Assembly (NCBI RefSeq): GCF_003362755.1
Contig: NZ_QKRA01000005.1
Location: 163,714-227,713, forward strand
Origin: Marinomonas piezotolerans
Lineage (GTDB): Bacteria; Pseudomonadota; Gammaproteobacteria; Pseudomonadales; Marinomonadaceae
Reading direction: 5' to 3'
Length of the DNA: 64,000 nt
Position 1 is the first letter of the stretch, and the number at the start of each line of letters is the position of its first letter. The notes beneath the pieces are model-generated. The model was given only the letters and a program-made list of their open reading frames with translations. It did no database searches and was not told where the DNA came from. Shown piece by piece: positions 9,738 to 17,610 of the stretch. Made by a program: the position numbers and the translations under genes.

Positions 9738-10382
9738 ATGAATCGTGACCTACAATCTATACGTCGTGATTATCAATTTGACGACCTGACAGAAGTGGCG
9801 GCGGGTGAAGATCCACTGGCCTTGTTTGACACGTGGCTCGATAAAGCCATTGAAGCTTGTCCTGATGATCCAACTGCTATGATGCTCAGCACGGTTGATG
9901 CACAGCGCAGACCACACAGCCGCATTGTATTACTTAAGCAGCGCGTAGAAGACTACTTTAGTTTTTTTACTAACTACGACAGTGATAAAGGCAGGGATAT
10001 TGAGCAAAATCCCCACGTATCATTAACTTTTTTTTGGCCTGCCTTGTCTCGCCAAATTCGAATTGAAGGCACCGCGACAAAAGTTGATCGTTCGGTATCA
10101 GAAGCCTACTTTTCAACCAGACCCAAAGCCAGTCAACTGGCAGCCAGTGTCTCACACCAAAGTCAAATGATTGCATCACGAGATGTTCTTACTAACGAAT
10201 TCGCTGCGTTAGAAAAACAATTCTCAGAGAAAGATGTTCCATGCCCTGACAATTGGGGAGGCTACTCCGTGAAAGCGGACTATATCGAATTCTGGCAAGG
10301 TCGTCCCAGTCGTCTCCATGACCGCATTGTTTTTGAACGTCTAAATGGACATACATGGAACATAAAGCGTAAAGCCCCCTAA
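9738..10382 (+). CDS. pdxH: Pyridoxamine 5'-phosphate oxidase
   Basis: An FMN enzyme that oxidises PNP or PMP to pyridoxal 5'-phosphate in vitamin B6 synthesis and salvage. The opening MNRDLQSIRRDYQ, RPHSRIVLLK (FMN and substrate contacts), FFTNYDSDKG, and the closing EFWQGRPSRLHDRI plus WNIKRKAP are all family hallmarks. Length is 214 residues, as expected. It follows coq7 by 3 nt and is followed by an inverted repeat. Confidence 0.97.
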   Translation: MNRDLQSIRRDYQFDDLTEVAAGEDPLALFDTWLDKAIEACPDDPTAMMLSTVDAQRRPHSRIVLLKQRVEDYFSFFTNYDSDKGRDIEQNPHVSLTFFWPALSRQIRIEGTATKVDRSVSEAYFSTRPKASQLAASVSHQSQMIASRDVLTNEFAALEKQFSEKDVPCPDNWGGYSVKADYIEFWQGRPSRLHDRIVFERLNGHTWNIKRKAP

Positions 10383-10394
10383 TCTGCTCATATA

Positions 10395-10432
10395 ACAGAA
10401 AGGTAGAGCTCTCTTCGCTTCAACCTTTCTGT
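10395..10432. repeat. 10-bp inverted repeat after pdxH
   Basis: ACAGAAAGGT (10395-10404) and ACCTTTCTGT (10423-10432) are perfect inverted copies flanking an 18-nt loop that contains the small palindrome AGAGCTCT. There is no T-run after it, so it may be a weak or Rho-assisted end for the hinT-coq7-pdxH unit, or a processing hairpin. Confidence 0.55.
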
Positions 10433-10488
10433 AACGAATGGCTGCTACGCTAAACCCTCAGCCTGTTAATTAAACTCAAGGACTATAT

Positions 10489-11199
10489 GTGAACTCCGAA
10501 AAGCCTGCCCGAGCACGATCAACGCTTTTAGACACCTATCGTGGGTTGGCTGTATTTCTAATGATTCTATTCCACTTTTGCTGGGATCTGAAAACCTTTG
10601 GTTTTATGGAGTACTCTCTCAAAGACCCATTTTGGGTGAGCTTTCGCTATATCATTTTGACGCTTTTTTTAAGCGCTGTTGGCTGGTCCAGCTATATCGC
10701 CACTGCATCAAAGCAACCCTTCAATCGTTTTATATTTAACCAAAGCAAAATTGGACTAGCCGCACTCCTGATTTCAATGGGCAGTTATCTCGCGATGCCA
10801 AACCAATGGATTTTCTTCGGCATCCTTCACTTTATCTTCCTAAGTTCACTGATTACGAAACCTTTGTCTGCATATCCGATTGTATCTTGCTCAATCGGTA
10901 CATTTATCGTATTCGCTACATACGCTCTACCAATTGAGACCGATGCTTTTAGACACTGGCTTAGCGCCGAGCTTGGTGCGCCAAAACACACCCTAGACTA
11001 TATCAGTCCCTTACCTTGGATAGGCGTAGTGCTAATCGGGCCAATACTCGGCTACTTAAAATTAGAGCAAAAAGAGCTACCAATGTGGATGAGCGTTAAA
11101 CCTATCACCTTTATTGGTCGCTATGCGCTTCCTGTCTACCTTATTCATCAATTAGTGCTTTATCCACTGGTTGCTAGCATTGATTATCTCGTTCATTGA
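10489..11199 (+). CDS. DUF1624 / heparan-alpha-glucosaminide N-acetyltransferase-like membrane protein
   Basis: A polytopic membrane protein of the DUF1624 type. The signature region is LLDTYRGLAVFLMILFHFCWD near residues 13-33, which resembles the catalytic end of membrane acyltransferases with a buried His. Seven or more membrane segments are visible, ending VYLIHQLVLYPLVASI. GTG 10489 has a CAAGGA site eight bases upstream. The substrate is unknown. It stands alone between pdxH and the nrdA control region. Confidence 0.72.
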   Translation: MNSEKPARARSTLLDTYRGLAVFLMILFHFCWDLKTFGFMEYSLKDPFWVSFRYIILTLFLSAVGWSSYIATASKQPFNRFIFNQSKIGLAALLISMGSYLAMPNQWIFFGILHFIFLSSLITKPLSAYPIVSCSIGTFIVFATYALPIETDAFRHWLSAELGAPKHTLDYISPLPWIGVVLIGPILGYLKLEQKELPMWMSVKPITFIGRYALPVYLIHQLVLYPLVASIDYLVH

Positions 11200-11265
11200 T
11201 CAATCTTCCATCAGTCGGATTCACCTTAAAAAAATCGAAAAAAAAGATGAATAAGGGTTGCTTTT

Positions 11266-11301
11266 GCTTACTTCACGGCCTCGGCGGAGGCTCATGTAAG
11301 T
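11266..11301 (+). other. Possible structured RNA or terminator between the DUF1624 gene and nrdA
   Basis: Two nested stems are visible: CTTAC 11267-11271 with GTAAG 11296-11300, and inside it GCCTC 11278-11282 with GAGGC 11287-11291 around a GGCG loop. There is no T-run directly after it. It could be the DUF1624 gene's 3' end, a small RNA, or a leader segment. The rest of 11200-11399 shows no coding signal. Confidence 0.35.
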
Positions 11302-11399
11302 AATCACTTCACGCATCGTCTATGAAAGAATCTTTGCATTTTTCAAGCCTTGATTTTCATCGAAATGCGCTCTATTGTTCGTGACAACAAAAGCAATTT

Positions 11400-11447
11400 A
11401 CACTACATCTAGTATCAAGCATCGACCTCTAATACTATATACAGTAT
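11400..11447 (+). promoter_or_regulatory. Pair of NrdR-box-like operators in front of nrdA
   Basis: Box 1 is ACACTACATCTAGTAT (11400-11415) and box 2 is ATACTATATACAGTAT (11432-11447). Both match the NrdR consensus (acaCwATATaTwGtgT) closely. Their starts lie 32 bp apart, about three helical turns, which is the arrangement known for NrdR boxes of ribonucleotide reductase operons. They end 36 nt before the nrdA start codon and probably overlap its promoter. No nrdR gene is in this window. Confidence 0.8.
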
Positions 11448-11483
11448 ATCCACAGGTTTTTTGCAGAAATGGGAATCTAAGGC

Positions 11484-13751
11484 ATGAGCACTCTTATAGT
11501 TACCAAGCGTAACGGAAAAACTGAGACGATTAATCTAGACAAAATTCATAAGGTAATCACTTGGGCAGCGGAAGGACTTGAAAATGTTTCTGTCTCGCAA
11601 GTCGAGTTAAAAGCCCAAATCCAGTTTTTCGAGGGGATTCGCACAACCGATATCCACGAGACGCTCATTAAATCTGCAGCCGATCTTATCTCTGAAGATG
11701 CTCCAGATTACCAATACCTTGCAGCGCGCTTAGCGATTTTCCATTTGCGCAAGAAAGCGTTTGGTGAGTTTGAACCACCACACCTATACGACCACGTTCG
11801 CAACTTAGTCGAGCAGGGCCGCTACGATAGCCAAATACTAGAATGCTATACCGCTGAAGAGCTCGATACTATTAATGGCTATATCGACCACTCACGAGAT
11901 ATGAATTTTTCTTACGCTGCGGTGAAACAGCTTGAAGGCAAGTATCTTGTCCAAAACCGTGTCACAGGGCAGATATACGAAAGCCCGCAATTCATTTACA
12001 TCTTAGTTGCCGCTTGTCTCTTTGCAGAATATGAGCCCTCCCAGCGCCTTGATTTAATCAAACGCTTTTACGACGCAGTATCGCAATTCAAGTTATCTCT
12101 TCCCACGCCAATCATGTCGGGAATTCGTACTCCAACACGCCAGTTTAGTAGCTGTGTATTGATCGAATGTGGTGACTCACTGGATTCTATTAATGCGACA
12201 TCTGGAGCCGTAGTTAAATACGTAAGCCAACGAGCAGGTATCGGCATCAATGCTGGTGCCATACGAGCACTCGGCAGTCCAATTCGCGGCGGTGAAGCCT
12301 TCCACACAGGCTGTATTCCATTCTATAAGCATTTCCAGACAGCGGTAAAAAGCTGCTCTCAAGGTGGCGTACGCGGTGGGGCAGCCACCGTCTTCTACCC
12401 TATCTGGCACTTAGAAGTTGAAAGCTTACTGGTTCTAAAAAACAACCGCGGTGTGGAAGAAAACCGCGTCCGTCATTTAGATTACGGTGTGCAGTTTAAT
12501 CGCTTGATGTATCAACGTCTTATCAAAGGCGGAGATATCACTCTGTTCAGCCCATCCGACGTGCCTGGCCTGTATGATGCATTCTTCGCCAACCAAGAAG
12601 AATTTGACCGTTTGTATGTACAGTACGAAGCGGATACAAGCATTCGCAAGCGAACAATTAAAGCTTCTGAGTTATTCACCTTATTTGCTTCTGAGCGCGC
12701 CAGCACTGGCCGTATTTATCTGCAAAACGTTGATCACTGTAATACGCATAGCCCATTCGACCCAAAAGTCGCCCCTGTTAAGCAAAGTAATCTTTGTCTT
12801 GAAATTGCGCTACCAACAAAGCCGCTAAATCGTATTGATGATCCTGAAGGCGAGATTGCACTGTGTACTTTGTCAGCATTTAACTTAGGTGCACTGAATA
12901 ACTTGGATGAGCTAGAAGAGCTTTCAGAATTAATTGTACGCGCTTTAGACAGCCTATTAGATTACCAAAACTACCCGATTCCAGCGGCTCAACGAGCGAC
13001 AGAACAACGCCGTACTCTAGGTGTAGGCGTGATCAACTACGCCTACTACCTTGCTAAAAATGGCGTACGTTACTCGGATGGCAGTGCAAACGAGCTGACC
13101 CACAAAACATTCGAAGCGATTCAATACTACTTGTTAAAAGCCTCCAATAAACTTTCAAAAGAGTTTGGCCCTTGCTTAGGCTTTAATGAAACGACGTACT
13201 CTAAGGGTATTTTGCCAATCGATACCTACAAAAAGGATTTGGACGCGGTAGTATCTCCTGAGCTTTTCTATGATTGGGAATCCTTGCGCGCAGATATCAA
13301 AGAGCATGGTTTAAGAAACTCCACATTAACCGCTCTCATGCCATCTGAAACGTCATCCCAGATCAGTAACGCGACCAACGGTATTGAACCACCAAGAGGT
13401 TTTGTCTCGATTAAAGCCAGTAAAGACGGAATCCTGAAACAAGTGGTTCCTGAATTTGATCGACTCAAAAATGACTATGAGCTGTTATGGACTATTCCTA
13501 ATAACGACGGGTACTTACAATTAGTGGGAATCATGCAGAAGTTTGTTGACCAAGCGATATCAGCTAACACAAACTACGACCCGCAAAAATTCGAGTCCAC
13601 TAAAGTTCCAATGAAAGTTATTTTGAAAGACTTGTTAACCGCTTATAAGCTCGGCGTGAAAACACTTTACTACCATAACACTCGAGATGGTGCCGACGAT
13701 CAGCAAGACGACATCGCTGACGATTGTGCTGGCGGCGCGTGTAAGATCTAA
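11484..13751 (+). CDS. nrdA: Class Ia ribonucleoside-diphosphate reductase, alpha subunit
   Basis: Reduces NDPs to dNDPs aerobically with NrdB. An N-terminal ATP-cone (about residues 4-95, VTKRNGKTETINLDKIHKVI) provides dATP inhibition. The active-site cysteines are C224 (SSCVLIECGDS), radical Cys C438 (NLCLEI) and C461 (ALCTLSAFNLGA); the swinging-arm pair is C748/C753 in DDCAGGACKI. These match the E. coli pattern with a shift of one residue. The 755-residue length is normal. Two NrdR-like boxes lie upstream, and a hairpin separates it from nrdB. Confidence 0.98.
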   Translation: MSTLIVTKRNGKTETINLDKIHKVITWAAEGLENVSVSQVELKAQIQFFEGIRTTDIHETLIKSAADLISEDAPDYQYLAARLAIFHLRKKAFGEFEPPHLYDHVRNLVEQGRYDSQILECYTAEELDTINGYIDHSRDMNFSYAAVKQLEGKYLVQNRVTGQIYESPQFIYILVAACLFAEYEPSQRLDLIKRFYDAVSQFKLSLPTPIMSGIRTPTRQFSSCVLIECGDSLDSINATSGAVVKYVSQRAGIGINAGAIRALGSPIRGGEAFHTGCIPFYKHFQTAVKSCSQGGVRGGAATVFYPIWHLEVESLLVLKNNRGVEENRVRHLDYGVQFNRLMYQRLIKGGDITLFSPSDVPGLYDAFFANQEEFDRLYVQYEADTSIRKRTIKASELFTLFASERASTGRIYLQNVDHCNTHSPFDPKVAPVKQSNLCLEIALPTKPLNRIDDPEGEIALCTLSAFNLGALNNLDELEELSELIVRALDSLLDYQNYPIPAAQRATEQRRTLGVGVINYAYYLAKNGVRYSDGSANELTHKTFEAIQYYLLKASNKLSKEFGPCLGFNETTYSKGILPIDTYKKDLDAVVSPELFYDWESLRADIKEHGLRNSTLTALMPSETSSQISNATNGIEPPRGFVSIKASKDGILKQVVPEFDRLKNDYELLWTIPNNDGYLQLVGIMQKFVDQAISANTNYDPQKFESTKVPMKVILKDLLTAYKLGVKTLYYHNTRDGADDQQDDIADDCAGGACKI

Positions 13752-13789
13752 ATAGCCACGCCCTGCGTAGTTATTACGCAGGGCTATTT
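13750..13789 (+). terminator. Hairpin between nrdA and nrdB
   Basis: CCCTGCGTA (13761-13769) pairs with TACGCAGGG (13775-13783) and is extended by AAATAG/CTATTT on the outside. A T-rich but interrupted tail follows. Lying inside an expected operon, it may lower nrdB readthrough or protect nrdA mRNA. Confidence 0.6.
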
Positions 13790-13843
13790 AATTTCTTTAT
13801 TTTTAATTGTTTGACGATCGTCTTTTAAGGACCTCTTTCATCA

Positions 13844-14977
13844 ATGAGTTACTCTACTTTTAACCGCAAAAAATTTAATAGCTTACAAGAACCTATGTTT
13901 TTCGGGGAGAACGTTAACGTCGCACGTTACGACCAACAGAAGCACCCTATTTTCGAAAAGCTGATCGAGAAACAGCTATCGTTTTTTTGGCGTCCGGAAG
14001 AAGTAGATTTATCCAATGACAGAAAAGATTTCTTAAAGCTTGAGGAACACGAGCAACATATTTTTCTAAGTAACCTCAAATATCAAACACTACTTGATAG
14101 TGTTCAAGGCCGCTCACCCAATGTCGCACTGCTACCGATTGTATCGTTACCAGAACTGGAGACATGGATCGAAACTTGGTCGTTTTCCGAAACGATTCAC
14201 AGCCGCTCATATACGCATATCATTCGAAACATCGTTAATGATCCAACGAAGGTGTTTGACGACATCATCGTCAACGAGGAAATTGCCAAGCGTGCCGTTA
14301 GCGTGTCTAAGTTTTACGACACTTTGATTGAAATGGTCAGCCTTTACAACACGCTTGGAGAAGGCACTCACCACGTCCCTGGGAAAGGGACAGTTGAGGT
14401 CACCATGTACACGCTCAAAAAAGCACTTTATCTGACTATTGCATCGGTCAACGTTCTTGAAGCGATCCGCTTCTACGTCAGCTTTGCTTGTAGTTTTGCA
14501 TTTGCTGAGCGGACATTAATGGAAGGCAATGCCAAAATCATTAAGTTGATTGCACGCGATGAAGCACTGCATTTAAACGGCACTCAACACATGCTTAATT
14601 TAATGGCGACAGGTCGCGACGACCCTGAAATGGCTAAAATTGCCGCAGAATGTAAGCAAGAAATCAGTGATATCTTTATCGAAGCCGCGCAACAAGAAAA
14701 AGATTGGGCCACCTATCTATTTAAAAATGGTTCAATGATTGGCCTGAATGCCCAAATTCTAGGCCAATATGTGGAATATATTACCAATGTTCGTATGCAG
14801 GCCGTGGGCCTTGAACCCCACTTTGCCACCAAGAACAATCCAATTCCTTGGATTAATGCTTGGTTGGTCAGTGACAACGTTCAAGTCGCACCACAGGAAG
14901 CTGAAATCAGCTCCTACCTTGTTGGTCAGATCGATAACGACCTAGACGGAACAGATTTTGACGACTTCGACCTCTAA
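13844..14977 (+). CDS. nrdB: Class Ia ribonucleoside-diphosphate reductase, beta subunit
   Basis: Carries the di-iron centre and tyrosyl radical that starts NrdA catalysis. The radical Tyr is about Y123 in [10 protein letters not shown], and the iron ligands lie in the helices around [21 protein letters not shown] and [10 protein letters not shown]. The acidic C-terminus [12 protein letters not shown] is the usual NrdA-docking tail. The 377 residues are standard. TTAAGGACC upstream provides the ribosome site. Its 3' end overlaps the ferredoxin gene. Confidence 0.98.
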   Translation: MSYSTFNRKKFNSLQEPMFFGENVNVARYDQQKHPIFEKLIEKQLSFFWRPEEVDLSNDRKDFLKLEEHEQHIFLSNLKYQTLLDSVQGRSPNVALLPIVSLPELETWIETWSFSETIHSRSYTHIIRNIVNDPTKVFDDIIVNEEIAKRAVSVSKFYDTLIEMVSLYNTLGEGTHHVPGKGTVEVTMYTLKKALYLTIASVNVLEAIRFYVSFACSFAFAERTLMEGNAKIIKLIARDEALHLNGTQHMLNLMATGRDDPEMAKIAAECKQEISDIFIEAAQQEKDWATYLFKNGSMIGLNAQILGQYVEYITNVRMQAVGLEPHFATKNNPIPWINAWLVSDNVQVAPQEAEISSYLVGQIDNDLDGTDFDDFDL

Positions 14978-15248
14978 TCAAGATAGAAAAGACGGTTTAG
15001 TTCATCGTGTGTTACTCGGAAAAAGGCAAGTATTGGTTACTGAAGAAGAGCCTTTGCTTCCGCAACTTGAACGTGCAGGCGTGCTGGTAGAATACCAGTG
15101 TAGAGAGGGCTACTGCTCCTCCTGCTCCATCAAATTGCTATGGGGTAAAGTTCATTACCCCATTGAGCCTTTGGCTTGGGTACACAGTGGCAGCATGCTC
15201 GCGTGCTGTGCCATAGTAAAAAGTGATATTGAGATCGCATTTTTCTAG
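14958..15248 (+). CDS. yfaE: YfaE-type 2Fe-2S ferredoxin for NrdB maintenance
   Basis: A small plant-type 2Fe-2S ferredoxin. The cluster ligands are visible as C48, C53 and C56 ([11 protein letters not shown]) and C83 or C84 (MLACCAI), and the ending KSDIEIAFF matches YfaE. In E. coli YfaE supplies electrons to rebuild the NrdB cofactor, and the nrdA-nrdB-yfaE order supports the same job here. The start is a TTG inside nrdB (20-nt overlap) with only a weak site; a start some codons later is possible since the first dozen residues are not family-like. Confidence 0.9.
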   Translation: MTTSTSNQDRKDGLVHRVLLGKRQVLVTEEEPLLPQLERAGVLVEYQCREGYCSSCSIKLLWGKVHYPIEPLAWVHSGSMLACCAIVKSDIEIAFF

Positions 15249-15255
15249 TGTGATC

Positions 15256-15900
15256 TCATACCTGTCGCAGCATATGATAAGCCGCTACAATTCGCGTAAC
15301 GGTTGTAATAGCGCATAATCCCGCAAACAAACATGCCAGATACACAAAATAATGTGGCATCAGACACATCAAGACAAAAAATACAATGGTCTCAAAGCCT
15401 TCAGTGATCCCTCCCAAGAAATACAATGACTTTTTCCCGTAGTCTAAGGTCTTAATGGCATGCTTCTCTGCCATAATAGCAAACGCTAGAAAACTACTGC
15501 CCGTCCCCATAAATGAAAAAATGAGCAACGCCGCTGCAAGTGCGTTTGTGCTTGGATCAGCAACACCAAAACTTAGCGCAATGGCAGAATAAAAAATAAA
15601 ATCCAATACAATATCGAGATAGCCTCCCGCATCACTGACGCCAGAAAGACGTGCAACAGCACCATCTAACCCATCACAAAGACGATTTACCAAAATCCCT
15701 ATAAGCCCCAACCAGAAAAGCTGAAAAGCAATACAAACTGCCCCAAAGATACCGATAGCAAACCCTAGTATTGTGATATGGTCCGCCTTGATGCCCCTCT
15801 TCACTAAAATCTCAGCGACACTATGTAATGGTTTTTGGCTTATCGGCATTAAATATTTATCGAACACGATCTCTATCCTTAATCTGTCTGTACGAACCAT
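15256..15900 (-). CDS. CDP-alcohol phosphatidyltransferase family membrane protein
   Basis: An integral membrane enzyme of the family that swaps CMP from a CDP-alcohol for another alcohol in phospholipid synthesis. The motif is seen as DGLDGAVARLSGVSDAGG followed by YLDIVLD. The usual D-x2-DG-x2-AR-x8-G-x3-D-x3-D is present, but with seven rather than eight residues between AR and G. About six membrane segments follow. ATG 15900 is chosen; GTG 15927 or ATG 15849 are possible and none has a good ribosome site. FDKYL before 15849 looks conserved, which argues against the shortest form. The donor and acceptor are unknown. Confidence 0.8.
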   Translation of the reverse strand: MVRTDRLRIEIVFDKYLMPISQKPLHSVAEILVKRGIKADHITILGFAIGIFGAVCIAFQLFWLGLIGILVNRLCDGLDGAVARLSGVSDAGGYLDIVLDFIFYSAIALSFGVADPSTNALAAALLIFSFMGTGSSFLAFAIMAEKHAIKTLDYGKKSLYFLGGITEGFETIVFFVLMCLMPHYFVYLACLFAGLCAITTVTRIVAAYHMLRQV

Positions 15901-15958
15901 TAGACGAGTTTGATACCATACTGTCACAACACGGCTTAAGTAAGTAAAGGAAATCTCA

Positions 15959-16720
15959 ATGATTCATGCAAAACAGTATGGTAACTCGAAACCAGCATTA
16001 GTGGTCTTACACGGCCTATTTGGCAACGCCGACAACTGGCACTCGATTGCAAAGAAATGGCAAGAGGATTTCACTGTTTACTGTTTAGACTTACCTAATC
16101 ACGGCAAATCTTCACGCCTTACACCTGTTACCTATGAAAATATGTCCAACGAGATAAAGCACTTCCTCGATCAAGAAGGTTTACAGGAAGTGTATTTACT
16201 TGGCCATTCGATGGGCGGTAAAGTGGCTATGCAACTTGCCAGTGACTTTCCCGAAAAGATCAAAAAACTGGTTGTCGCAGACATTGCCCCCGTAGATTAT
16301 CAGCCAAGCCATACAGAGATATTCAAAGGCTTGCTAGCAATCAATTCCCAACAACCTAGCAGCCGAAAGGAAGCAGATTCCATTCTATCGGAGTATGAGT
16401 CTGAAGCGGGGGTCAGACAGTTTCTGTTGAAAAACCTTAGCCAAACTTCATCGGGGTACACCATTGACCTTGGACTAGAAGAACTTCACGAAAGCTACGA
16501 AACGATTTTACAAAGCCCCTCCTTAAAGGAAGGTTTAGAAACAGATATTTTATTTATTAAAGGAGAAAACTCACCCTATATCCAAGCTAAATATCAAAAC
16601 CAAACTGCTCGCTATTTCCCGAATGCGCAGGTCAAAATTATCCCAGGCACTGGTCATTGGCTACACGCCGAAAAACCCATTCCTTTTACAAGTTTAGTCA
16701 AACGCTTCTTCACAGCCTAG
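15959..16720 (+). CDS. ybfF: Alpha/beta-hydrolase esterase, YbfF type
   Basis: An alpha/beta-hydrolase with VVLHGLFGNADNWHSI (oxyanion hole), DLPNHGKSS, nucleophile S84 in LGHSMGGK and catalytic H233 in GTGHWLHAEKP. The layout is that of YbfF, an acyl-CoA or short-chain thioesterase/esterase. AAAGGAAAT precedes the ATG. It is divergent from the CDP-alcohol transferase gene, and its last 27 nt overlap the convergent gene on the other strand. Confidence 0.88.
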   Translation: MIHAKQYGNSKPALVVLHGLFGNADNWHSIAKKWQEDFTVYCLDLPNHGKSSRLTPVTYENMSNEIKHFLDQEGLQEVYLLGHSMGGKVAMQLASDFPEKIKKLVVADIAPVDYQPSHTEIFKGLLAINSQQPSSRKEADSILSEYESEAGVRQFLLKNLSQTSSGYTIDLGLEELHESYETILQSPSLKEGLETDILFIKGENSPYIQAKYQNQTARYFPNAQVKIIPGTGHWLHAEKPIPFTSLVKRFFTA

Positions 16721-17593
16721 TTCAGGGCAAACGCCAAATGTCGTGTAGAGATAGATGTCTGTAGGCAAAACAAGCCCATACATTCGCACTAAGTATGGGT
16801 TAAAAACCACTCTAAGCGAATCTGGATAGCTTGAAGGCTTAAACGCTTGAGCACTTTGAAAGTATTTAATATGTTGGGTCGCCATCGCTATCTTCGCTGC
16901 CGTTGTACTGTATACAGCAAAGATAGCTCCCGCTTTGACTAGCTGCAACGAATGCGCAGCCAAGGCTTTTTTCTTATGAAACATAAGTCGTATCGCATCT
17001 TTCGAAAATTGCCCGTCAAACAATTCAGAGTCATAGATAGACATCACAAGATTCGAGTTTAGTGTCACTTGAGTTAAAGTACGCAAAGCTGCTTCACGTT
17101 GAGCCGCCACTGCGACGGTTTTAACATCCATATTATGTCTCTTTGCAGCGACAATAAGTTCTTCCGTATCAATTGTTATGCTTCGACTGTGAATAAGAGT
17201 GATGGGGGCGCGGTCTTCCCAAAAAGTATCTAAAATACCAATCCTCAACGCTAAAGGCGCACCAGAAAATACCGCTACAGAGCGCTCTCGGCAGCTTTCA
17301 GATGATGAGTTATACTCCTGCTCACCAATAAATAGCGCAGCGATATGAGCTGAAGATGGGGTATTACAAGCATTTTTAAAGCTGTCTAGGCCCGCAGTAA
17401 TGATTAAGTCTTGCGGCTCAACTTGGTCAAGCTGTTGCCGCCTTAAAACACTGACATCCGATCCCAAGCTGGATTCAAAATTTAGCGCAAGCACACGTGA
17501 AACGGCTTCACGACCTTCATGATAGACATACGTAGTTGCATGAGACGCTCCCACGTATAAATATCCTAAAAGTACGATAAAGATCCATTTCAT
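16694..17593 (-). CDS. Periplasmic ABC-substrate-binding-like protein
   Basis: A 299-residue exported protein (signal peptide WIFIVLLGYLYVGASHA). The fold hints are those of ABC-type binding proteins encoded next to TonB receptors: an early DLIITAGLDSFKNA strand-turn, a middle AVFSGAPLALRIGIL segment, and repeated alternating strands and helices. There is no permease or ATPase nearby, so it more likely senses or presents a ligand than feeds a transporter. It lies 17 nt after the TonB receptor gene on the same strand. Family assignment is tentative. Confidence 0.55.
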   Translation of the reverse strand: MKWIFIVLLGYLYVGASHATTYVYHEGREAVSRVLALNFESSLGSDVSVLRRQQLDQVEPQDLIITAGLDSFKNACNTPSSAHIAALFIGEQEYNSSSESCRERSVAVFSGAPLALRIGILDTFWEDRAPITLIHSRSITIDTEELIVAAKRHNMDVKTVAVAAQREAALRTLTQVTLNSNLVMSIYDSELFDGQFSKDAIRLMFHKKKALAAHSLQLVKAGAIFAVYSTTAAKIAMATQHIKYFQSAQAFKPSSYPDSLRVVFNPYLVRMYGLVLPTDIYLYTTFGVCPELGCEEAFD

Positions 17594-17610
17594 GTCTTAA
17601 TCACTTGTGG

